64,000 bases of DNA from contig JACTVC010000025.1 in NCBI GenBank assembly GCA_018417955.1, positions 901,518 through 965,517 of the forward strand. The letters are read 5' to 3'. This DNA comes from Laccaria trichodermophora (Eukaryota; Basidiomycota; Agaricomycetes; Agaricales; Hydnangiaceae). Position 1 is the first letter of the stretch, and every line of letters begins with the position of its first letter. Shown here piece after piece: positions 35,035 to 44,488 of this stretch. Made by a program: the position numbers and the translations under genes. The notes under the pieces were generated by a model. That model searched no databases and had not been told where the DNA came from. It saw nothing but the letters and a program-made list of their open reading frames with translations.

Positions 35035-36409
35035 TAGGGCTGCGCACCGTCCGTCTGGACGGGAATGGCCGTCCACTAGACGGGTGGTGAACGGGTAAGT
35101 CTCGTCTGTCCCCCGTCCTGTCAATGTTTCCTTTGGGATCTCAACGAGGACGGAGGCGGCCATCGTACGGGTGATGGTTGTCAATGGCTGTTTATTAATG
35201 TGTGTAGTGATGAATATCTACAGCCTGTATCTAGTGAGGGTTGACGAAGTAGCAAGGATGACGGCTTGCAAGACGAAGGTCCTAAAAATGCAAAACGGCA
35301 CAACCATAACTCAGAGCCACATCTTGCTCACATTGTCTGGAGGGCCTGTGCTGTCCAATAGAGTTGAAGGAGGGCAACTGAAGCGCAAGGTGGGTGTTGC
35401 CAGGGTTAGATGACATGTATACATACCTCGGGGATGTCTTGTTTGGAGAGTGAAGGCGTATGTCAGAGTCTAAGAATGTTATTCTTTTCAAATTCTTTTA
35501 TTGGAAAGAAACGGGTTGAGAAGAAGAGGGCAGTCGCCCGTTCTGCAGCTGAACAAAACTCGTGAAGTGATGAGCGTAAATATAGATCAGGGATCCAAGT
35601 ACAAGCCCCCGCATCCCGTCCACCTTCAAGTTCAAGTACCAAAATATTTCGCGTGTTGCAACAACTACGACCTGGAATACTTCCAGTGCCAATGTCACCG
35701 CAATGGCCACTTATTCTGTATGAAGACGTCGCAATTAAATGGGACCATAAAATTTGTGTGCATCTGAAGCAACGTACCAAGGCTGACTTAGGTAGCAACA
35801 TAGACCCTGCTGGGTCATGTCAGAGTGGGCTGCTAAGGATGTAAATGAGGTTTAGTCAACATTCGTTATCACGGACGCGAAATCGTTACTCGCAATGGAG
35901 AAGAGACGGTAATACGCACTCGACGAAAATTGGAACAGATTCTGTTCTCTACTCCTTATTCCTCTGGAAAGATTACATTTTGCAAAGACTCGAGTTTCGG
36001 ATCCAAGGTGTTTGAGATGCATAGGCGCCAAATGTAACCTGTAGTAACAGCAAACGTGAGTACACAGTGAGTTCACAAGAGGGAGGAGAAGCACTGACCG
36101 AACTTGCTCATAATGCTTGATAGAGTCTCCCAGGCAAAATCACTGTTGACAGAAGGATTACACGCCTAACTCGATGGAAGGGAATGGAAAGATACATCAT
36201 TGACGTCGATGTTGGCGTGGTAGAAAAATTTCCCACACATCGCCATCCGTACCGTCCAGACGGCTGTCTAGGTGACGGTCATAGACAGGTGCTATCCGTC
36301 CTGTCCACCGTCCCGTCAGAATCTTATCCCAAGTCAAAACGGCGACGGGTAGAGCACCTGTCTAAACATCCCGTCCAGCCGTCTTGGACAGGTACGGTGT
36401 GCAGCCCTA
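35035..36409. mobile_element. 1375-bp hAT-type element in the copia leader
   Basis: The ends are inverted repeats starting TAGGGCTGCGCACCGT at the left and TAGGGCTGCACACCGT at the right. The flanking 8-bp duplication is GTCGCAAG (35027-35034 and 36410-36417). It lies between the copia primer binding site and the gag start codon. Several frames of 60-110 codons occur inside but none is recognisable, so it is probably non-autonomous. Confidence 0.88.
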
Positions 36410-36475
36410 GTCGCAAGTGAGGTAGTAAAGCAAGTAGCAAGTGGTGTCTGTAGTTCCGTTTATTAGAGCGCAACG

Positions 36476-36487
36476 GGGCCCATAACC
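36476..36487 (-). other. Copia primer binding site, half initiator tRNA-Met
   Basis: Directly after the 5' LTR the element strand reads GGTTATGGGCCC. This is complementary to the anticodon-loop region of eukaryotic initiator tRNA-Met (GGGCCCAUAACC). Copia-type elements are known to prime from an internally cut initiator tRNA rather than its 3' end. Confidence 0.75.
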
Positions 36488-36825
36488 TGTAGACATACGG
36501 AACTCAGAGTCAGACACGAAGTGATGACGACTGTATTGTTTAGCTACCTGTAGACGTACGGAACTATAGTAGAAGTAAATGTAAGTCTCGGATAAGTAAA
36601 TATAAGTAGAAAAGATCTCACCTCAGAGTCAGACACAAAGTGATGACGACTGAGGTGAGAGAAAATAAAGTTCAGGTTTATATATACGAAAAACGGTGGC
36701 TTGAGTAAAGACTGGTAAATAACAGAGGCAAAAGTATGGATAAAAGAAGAAGGATAAACGCAATAGGAAATGCACAAACAGAACGTACACATAAACAGTG
36801 AGGTCACAAGGGGTCTCCTCTAACA
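36488..36825 (-). repeat. Copia 5' LTR (338 bp)
   Basis: Partner of 29674-30011 and the promoter-side LTR for the minus-strand element. It ends TCTAACA directly before the GAAAT target duplication. Confidence 0.92.
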
Positions 36826-38091
36826 GAAATTGTATTTATTCCTCCAAAAATGCGAAATCAGCTTGTTTTCCCTGCCAAATTTGGCACTCTGGAGAGATTG
36901 GACTATAACCTTCCAACCACCACACATATGAACATGGTTTGTAGGAGGATATTACTTAGAATTAAAATTAAAATTGATCTATGGATCCAGAATTTTTATT
37001 TGTGTTCCCTATGTTGAGATCACCCCTAAGAATGGGCACTTTAACATAGTGAAGGGGTAGTAATTAAAATTCTGGACCTGTAGGATTGAAGCCACATACT
37101 AATCGGTTATTCTTTCTCTGAAAATCTAAGCCAAAATCCTATCTGTTGTGAAGCTGATAGCTTGAGTGGCCATCCTTAGGTTAATAGGTGCTGCATAGCC
37201 ACCCAACTCAGACACATTGTAGATTTTTATACATTTGATTAGAGACTATCTGTACAATTCTGGTGCACTTTTCCTCTTGTAAATTGGTGGAGAAATGACT
37301 GAGCTACATCATTTACAATTGGGCCATCTGTAACTGGTGGCCAAAACAGGCACCTTCCCAATTTGGCAGACTGGTGATGCTTTCCCAGATAGCTCAAACT
37401 TGTAAATGATATAGCTCAGTCATTTCTCCACTGATTTACCAGAGAAAAAGTGCACCAGAATTGTATAGATATTCTCTATTCAAATGTGTAAGAGTATACA
37501 GTGTATTTCACTTTGGTGGCTATGCAACACCTATTAACCTAAGGTTGGCTACTGGAGCTAATGGCTTCACAACAGATAGGATTTGAGCTTACGTTTGCAG
37601 AGACGAAATCATCGATTACTATGTGGCTCTAATTCTACGGAACCATAATTTTAATTATTACCCTTTAACCATGTTAAAGTGCCAAATTTTGAGGTTATCT
37701 CGGCACAGGAGCCACAAATAAAATTTCTGGTTCTGTAGATCGATTGTAATTTAAATTCTAAGTAAAATCCTCCTGAAAATCGTGTTCACATGTGCTGTGG
37801 TTGAAAAGTTATTAACCAATCTCTCTAGACTGCCATATTTGGCAGGGAGAACCGCATTTTTGGAATAATAAATACAATAATTCCATAGAAAACTCTCCCA
37901 GTGGGTTCATTCACCTAATGTCATTATATTCATTGCAAAACATCTATTGAATCGGTGATATGGAGAGTACAAACTCACAGTGTGTCACTGGTTGTCACAC
38001 TTACCAAGGATTGTGCAATGTTGGTGCAATGTGCAACACCACACCAAATTCCTTGCCAAATTCTTCTTCCAATGGAAGATAATAATAATGG

Positions 38092-39892
38092 GTTTCTCAA
38101 AGGTAGAGGACAAGACGGAGGCGTACAAGCTTGAAAAACAACCAAAGTGATTACTACTGAAGAGGTCTTCAAAATGTTTACGGAAAGCTCTGACTTCTCA
38201 AAGTCCTTCATGCCTATTTTCGATGTAATTGAATGCTGCAGCGAGAAAAAGTCGAAATGACTATTTATACATCCTACACAAGCTGCTGTTTATGTAGTAC
38301 AGTTCACTCGCTTCCCCGAAGGCAGAACCTCCGCGACGAGACACACATTTCCGTAACTGAACCCAAGCGACGCCTCGTTTCCATAAGCGACATAAGGGGA
38401 CTTGAGGGTGTTGAACGTCGTCTGTGGCGTGACCCACAACACCTTCTTAGCCCGAATGACCCCACGGCCGTAGTTCGGGTATTCCCCAACCTCATCCGCA
38501 CCGCAAATCACGATTCCATATCCAGCTTCGGGTAACGAAGTCCGAAAAGGGTCCTCGGTTCCCCAGTCCGGAAGTTCATCTTCGTCGTCCAACATGATGT
38601 GAGGTCTCTTGAGAGGTGGTTGGCCGTCCCTGTAAGTGTGTCCTGGGGGGTACACGTCTTGGTTGTCTTCGTAGATGATTTTGATTTGGGGTTGGAGGTT
38701 GAGTTGGGATAAGACGAGTTTGATCATGGCGTCGCTTCCTTTGAGGGAGTTGATGAGCCCTTGAATGGTCCCTCGCGCGACGGGATACATGAATTCGAGA
38801 CCGAAACCGAGATAGCCACCGTTGGGCAATAAATCTCGATGGTTGAGAAGGGCGGATAGGGATGTGCGGAGTGCATGTTCGTCTTCCTTCATCCATGAAT
38901 GATAGGAGGGACTTGGATTGGATGTGGTGTCGTCGTCGAAATAGAGGTTGTATGTCAGGGTGACGCGGTAGCCAGAGGTGACCAGGGAGACTTCGTGTTC
39001 GACGTCACCGTAGAATGCGACGTAAGCGATTGAAGGGACGTTTTGCGTGGAAGTGATGGATGCGGAGTCGAACGTCCATTCTTGGCCCTTGTGATGGAGT
39101 TGGAGGGCTCCACCTTCGTGGCGAGTAGGGAAAACGACAACGAGTGAGCCGAACATGTTCTCGCCGCGGGGAGTATCCTTGTGCGCTTTAAAGAAAGAGC
39201 CAGAACCTGCATATATGCGCCTTGAATTCCCTCGTTCATCAACAAACTTTGAATTGAACTCACCATAAACATTCAACTTGTACATCTCCGTCCGAATTTT
39301 CTTGTTCTCGTTTCCCTGCATAAGCATTGAGCGAATACTTTCCAAGATTCCGGTGTTAACGACGTCAAGGCGCGTCGAAAAATTGGCGTTGTCCATCTTC
39401 CAAGCTTTTCGATAAGTTTCATCTAATACATCTTTGTTGTCGATGCCAAAAGGAGCCGGCTGACACGCTTCTAGCAATACTTGAAGGCTCGCGTCGTCGG
39501 CGTTGGCGAGGTCTATACAACGTGCTCTGTTCAACAAAAATCAGAACCGTGACGACGACTCGACGGGGGGAATAGAGAAAGGGTTTCACCCTGTACCGCC
39601 TCCGGTTCGAAAAAAGAAGAGTCCAGAGTTGTCGGTCAGAGGATGGGTACCAGTGACGAAGGGCTGCTTTTTAGAGATGGCATTGCGCACAGCAGCAAGG
39701 TCGCGATCGAGTGTTGACATGATTCGATGTGGGGGGCAAGTGAGCAAGTGAGGGGTCCTTTTGCCTTTTAAACCCTCGACCAAGACCACGAGTCACTCCT
39801 TTACTGAGTCATTTGTCGGGCGGCGGGGGCGGGAATACTTACCTAAAACAACCCTAGACATCTCTCACTCCGTCGGGCCGCCTCGCTTTGTA
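38092..39892. repeat. Segmental duplication A, copy 2 (2OG oxygenase unit)
   Basis: Matches 23411-25155. It starts at TTTCTCAAAGGT and ends at GTCGGGCCGC. The first 120 bp contain a small rearrangement relative to copy 1. Confidence 0.8.
38290..39720 (-). CDS. 2-oxoglutarate/Fe(II)-dependent oxygenase, copy 2 (436 aa)
   Basis: Exons 39720-39590, 39526-39264 and 39206-38290 join in frame to 436 residues. The ligands are as in copy 1: HKD in FFKAHKDTP, H in DVEHEVSL, R in SGYRVTLTYNLYF. The second intron is 57 nt, a multiple of three with no stop, so retaining it would insert 19 residues. The copy 1 comparison (stop in the same intron) shows it is a real intron. The N-terminus MSTLDRDLAAVRNAISKKQP is shared. 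The proteins differ mostly in the Ser/Asn-rich loop after YNLYFDD and near the C-terminus. No substrate can be assigned. The gene is divergent from the chromodomain gene at 40007, with 286 bp between starts. Confidence 0.85.
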
Positions 39893-40006
39893 TCAGTACA
39901 TGTACAAACAACCACATTTGGCGCCCATGATTAGATGACATTGTTTACGTAACATAGTTCACTCTCACCATCGTTGTCTCCTGACCACACCGTTCCTCGG
40001 AAAACT

Positions 40007-43000
40007 ATGGGCCGCTCAGACTCCGAGTCCTCAGTCGTCGAGGTATCCTCTGAAGAAACTCAATTCGTGCCGCAGGAAGGGGACGATGAGGTGTTATGGA
40101 CCGTCCTCCACATCACCGCGGAGAGGAAGGGAATGTACAAGGTCAAGTGGGATGGCGTCGACCCAAAAACAGGCAAACCGTGGCCTCAGTCTTGGGTTGC
40201 GAAACATGATGTGACGGATGATCTGAGGCATGCCTGGAAGCTTAAGCAAGCGAAGAAGAAAAAAGGGGAGGAAGAGAAGAAGAAATGTGAGTTGTTTTGA
40301 TCGCTAGGTATCTAGACTGACAGATATACAGTGAAGAAACGAGAATCAACAGCATCTAAAATGTCTCGTGCCTCCAAGGCACCCAGTACTTCCTCCACTA
40401 CAACAACTCTGAAGCAAAGAGGTCAATCCACCACTACTACACGTACACCGATACCCGGAGACTCTGACGACGACGGCATGCCACCACCTCCACATCCAAC
40501 AACAGCTAAACGCAAACACTCCTCCACCTCCACCTCCAGCTCAACGAAGAAATTCAAGGAAGATCCCGACGCAGAGTCAACCACCCGCCCTGCGAAAAAG
40601 CGAAAACTCGACCCGGAAGTTAATTCCAAGCGTGCAAGCTCGTCAGGGAGCAAGGGGAAAGAACCAGTCAACGGAGAAGTCGCCCGTACAACCCGGAAAC
40701 TTTCTGTGCCAACACGAGGCGGCAAGAGAAGCGTTCCTCGCGCCCAGGAGCACGAGGACAGTTCTGATGAAGAAATGAGACTCCCTATTCCCGCTGCCCC
40801 AAACGTCAAGGGCAAGGGAAAGGGCAAGGCGCGCCCGGATTCAGATATCGATAATGAAGTGATCAGCATCAACAGCTCTTCATCCGCAGCCTCCGAACGT
40901 ATACAGGAAATGCTGGACGCAATCCCCCCTGAATCCGATGTCGACTCCGATGCTGGAGATTCTAAGAAGGAGGGCGCGGTTGGTAAGAAGCCGCACCTGC
41001 AAAAGCGAACGGCGGGATCTATCAAAAGCACGGCGAAAATCGAAGTGTTGGTCTACGATAAGCGGGGAAATTTCATCCATGGGAAGCAAAAAACGAGTAC
41101 TGAGGTCGACGTGGCTGAAACGACGTCTACCAAGCCAAGACCTCGCAGTCACACTCCGATATTGACGCCTAGGACGCTACAACGCTTGGAGGTACACGAT
41201 CGGGACGTTGCGGTCGAGGAAGAGTCGCGGGAACAAGCGATATTCATCACATCAAAACTGAAGACACCGCCGGCGGCTGAGGAAGAGCCAGTGAAGGCCA
41301 AGGTGCCTTTATTCCTTGCTGTTACGCCAGAGCCCGATTACCACTATGAAGAGCCGGAATCTGAGGAAAAACTCCGTGCGCCGTCTGTGCTTGATCGAGA
41401 CGAGCATGAGCAAGGCGAGGACGGAGATTTACAGGACGACGAATCGATTGTTGGGGAGTTGACGTACCCTGATCAAATGCAAGTCGATCATCCAGAACCA
41501 CATCAACCTGAGGAAGAAATCATACCAACCAAGCCCATTGTAACGACCTCGAAACCGAATGGTTTCCGCCGTGGCCATACACCTGAAGACCTTCCTGGAC
41601 GCGTGGCAGACATTATACTCCGTGCACGAACCAATATCCTCAGGATCAGGAAAGAACCGACTCTACCAGAGATCGTACCAGAAACAGAGACGGATTCATC
41701 GAATCGGAATACCGAGTCTCAGGACTCACAACCCAAGCCTGAAGAAAAAGCGGTATTACCGGCTATCGTCCTACCCCTCACAGCGACACGTTCAGAGCGT
41801 CTAATCTCAAAGATGATGCCTCGCTCACCGCACTCACGGGGTGGCTCGCGGGTATCGGTGATTGATGAAGAACGGTTCGGGACACCGTACGAGAATCATG
41901 ATGATGATGCCTTCAACCAAAACCAAGAAGACGTTACGGTTCTCTCTCCGGTTAAAGAAACCACACCAGATAGGTCTGTGGGCATCCACAACACCAAGAA
42001 ACCTCTCCGGCCTCTACCAGTGATATCTCCCTCCGCATTCGCCCCCCACCTCCCTTCGTCGTCTTTAATTGAATCGGCTGCTGATCCTGTAGAGGAGGAA
42101 GACGAGCTTATGAGTTCGATTGAGCAATTTGAGTCGCCGGATAAGGCGTCGTCGTACGTCGCGCAACGAGGACGCGAGTTGGCGGCGCGGATGAGGGAGT
42201 CGGGTGATGAAATGGAGAAGAGGCAGAGGATTACGCTTGATGAGATAATAGCGAAAGCGGGGGTTGCGCGTGGGAAGGAGGAGAAGGAGAGGGAAGTTTC
42301 GGTTGTTTCTTCTCCTCATGGTTCTGGTTCTGGTTCTGGTTCTCCCTCTCCCTCTCGGTCTCACGCCAGTGCGAAGAACAATGAACATGTTGATGACGAT
42401 CCTATCCAGGTTGATGACGTACAAGAAACACAGGACGAGGAGACTCAGCCTTCGGCGGATGATTCTGGACCGCGCAAGCACGTGCCTGTTGTTTGTGAAG
42501 AGGAAGAAGAGTCGACGCAGGATCTTTTGCAGGAGCGTTGGGTGTATGAGCAGCAGCAGCAACGAGAGGAGGATGTGGATGTGGATGTGGATGTTCATGC
42601 GGGGTGGGGTGTACCCGCGGACGATGGGCGCGATGAGCAGCCAAGTGGAGATGAGGATGATCAGGATGAGCCATCTCGTGAAGATGAGCAAGATGAGCAG
42701 GATGAGCCATCTCGTGAAGAGGAGGATTTCATCGTGCATGAGGAGGATCTTCTCGTGCATGATGAGGACGCTGAGGGTGAATTGGAGGACAATATACCTG
42801 ACGTACGTGCTTCTCCTATTCCCGTAATGATGCGACTGACTGGCTTTTTTTTCTCATTACAGTTTTCTATGGAACAACCTAGCTCATCCCCACCCATACC
42901 GTCTAATGAAAACGAACCTCCTACTTTCCCGAGGGAACCTAGCATTCCTCCGCCCCCAGCCAAGTCACGCTCGAGGTCGCAATCCAAGTCCTCTAGGGGT

Positions 43001-44121
43001 TCTGCTAATAAACAACGTCAAGCGCAAGAGACGGTTCAGGAGCCCGAAATTCCAGCGACGAACTCAACCCGTCATGAAACACCTCCAGTTGCCAAGGCTC
43101 TTGAAGTAGAGGTAGGTTGACGTACATACTTAATGCTCAACATCTCACTGACGGTTTGTTATTCAGACTGACGATGAGAGACCTCACCTTGAAATGGCGA
43201 TGTCGCTCTTGAACAAGAAGTCGGGCGAGATCTACCAGATGGAACAACTCATAGTCGCTGAACAAGAGAAAAACGCGGCCATGCTTGCGGAAATGACTTC
43301 TCTCCGAGAGCAGGTGAAGCAAGCGAACGCTCAGCCGTCCGAACGGCCTGTCGAAGATTTGGAGAGGAAGAAGTGGGAAGAGGAGCGAGCAGCTCTGAAT
43401 GCGTCACTGCAACGGGCTATAGAACTCAAGGAGTCAGCAGAGAAAGACCGTGATTTCTTCCGTGCGGAACACTCCAAGGCATCGAACTTTGTGTTGTCAG
43501 TACGGGGTGAGAACATGGAGCTGGAAAAGCGGGTTCAGATTGCAGAGGGACAAGCCAAGGTTGGCGTTGCTCAGGTCAAAGCGGTCTTTGCAGCCCATAT
43601 CGAAGCTGCTAAGCGGGACGCCAGGGAATGGCGGATGCAGGCTACCTTCATGAGGGAGAAGATTGACCGCACCAATGATGAGATACGTCGTCGTGCCGCT
43701 GAGGAACCCGAGCTCAGAGCGAGGTGCGAGGACCTCGATGAAGAGCTCGAGTCCATGCAGGAACAAATCACCAATATGGACGAAGAGATCAAGGGGAAGA
43801 ACGAGCAAATCATGCATTTGGAAGTCGAGCGGGAGAACTGGAAACAGGAGGCTGCAAAGTTGAGCGACGACTTGAATGAGGCGAATGCGAAGCTGGATTA
43901 CCTTGGGAAGAAGGGTTTGAGTGAGGCGGAGGTGAATGCTAATGGCCACGAGTTTGTTTACCGTTGCGAATGGCGGGAAGATGGGCCCTGTCAAGCTGTG
44001 TTTTTGAAACAAGGGGTGCGTCTTCCATCTTCTTTCTTCTCTTCTGGCCCCCCTTTGCTGATTTGAATCGCAGGACCTTAGAAACCATATGTTTTCGGCA
44101 GGACATCTTAACCTTGATTGA
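40007..44121 (+). CDS. Chromodomain protein with long disordered region, coiled coil and C-terminal Cys/His motif (1298 aa)
   Basis: Five exons (40007-40286, 40332-42802, 42863-43111, 43167-44015, 44074-44121) join in frame to 1298 residues. Residues of about 25-80 form a chromodomain-like unit (DEVLWTVLHITAERKGMYKV, then KVKWDGVDPKTGKPWPQSW), including the aromatic positions that would hold methyl-lysine. Roughly 850 residues of Ser/Glu/Asp/Lys-rich, probably disordered sequence follow, with basic clusters resembling nuclear localisation signals (KKRKLDPE). The C-terminal third (from about 43194) is a long coiled coil. The last residues read YRCEWREDGPCQAVF and, after the final intron, LRNHMFSAGHL, a zinc-finger-like Cys2His2 pattern. 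It is likely a nuclear chromatin reader that oligomerises. The exact target is unknown. Confidence 0.85.
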
Positions 44122-44269
44122 TATCTGTCTCTATCTTGGTTTTTAGGGCAGAAATATCTTTTTATCTCTGTATCTGTATTGATTTCACATTATGGTCTTT
44201 GGTCTAGTTCGAAATTTCTGCTTCCAACCACGGGTGACTGAAATCTTACACAGACGAAGTCATTTACAA
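44122..44269. other. Spacer between chromodomain gene and tRNA
   Basis: 3' flank of the chromodomain gene, T-rich. Nothing else is recognised. Confidence 0.4.
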
Positions 44270-44352
44270 GTCCTTGTCGATTAGTGGTTAAATCATCTCG
44301 TTGTGGTTACTACTACTCCGAGAAGCCGGAAGTTCGAATCCTCCCTGGGACA
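44270..44352 (+). tRNA. tRNA-His (GTG) with an 11-nt intron
   Basis: The sequence folds as a tRNA. The acceptor strands GTCCTTG and CTGGGAC pair with one mismatch. The D-arm GATT/AATC holds AGTGGTTA. The anticodon stem TCTCG/CGAGA carries TT-GTG-G and then an 11-base insert at the usual intron site (after position 37). The T-loop reads TTCGAAT. Box A (TTAGTGG) and box B (GTTCGAATCC) are present and TTTTT follows within a few bases, as for a Pol III terminator. Two imperfect stem pairs leave some chance that it is a decaying copy. Confidence 0.7.
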
Positions 44353-44488
44353 CTTTTTGCTTTCTTGCTCTAGGGTCAAGCACCAAGCAATGGCACCAAG
44401 GAATGTATATTATGGTACCGAATGGCCAAGTAAGCAATGGTATCAAGGAGTGTATATTTAGGTATAAGGATACATAGGGTATAACGAT

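Larger units (their letters stand above)
29669..36830 (-). mobile_element. Ty1/copia retrotransposon with both LTRs, carrying two hAT-type insertions
   Basis: The element is bounded by 338-bp LTRs starting TG and ending CA and by a 5-bp target duplication GAAAT (29669-29673 and 36826-36830). It reads on the minus strand: primer binding site, gag with zinc knuckle, protease, integrase, reverse transcriptase, RNase H, then a polypurine tract. The integrase-before-RT order makes it copia-type. Premature stops and an altered RT active site show it is inactive. Insertions at 32254-33004 and 35035-36409 account for over 2 kb of its length. Confidence 0.92.
29500..38016. mobile_element. Foldback (long inverted repeat) element of about 1.4 kb, split by a copia element
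   Basis: Two arms of about 700 bp face each other around a centre near 37345. The left arm is 29500-29673 plus 36826 to about 37340. The right arm is about 37350-38016. Matching pairs include the outer AAGTGTGACAACCAGTGACA words, AATTGTATTTATT next to CCAAAAATGCG, and GTGGAGAAATGACTGAGCTA near the centre. The arms differ at roughly one position in six by eye. The copia element with its 5-bp duplication lies inside the left arm, so the foldback is older. No protein is encoded. Confidence 0.75.

Noticed and set aside
40423..42827. Open frames of up to 231 codons on the other frames of the chromodomain gene
   Set aside because: They arise from low-complexity Ser/Asp/Glu codon runs and have no independent motif or splice support.
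42803..42862. Reading through 42803-42862 as coding in the chromodomain gene
   Set aside because: The frame is open, but GTACGT and TTTTTTTTCTCATTACAG are typical intron borders and the hydrophobic run it would encode is out of place.
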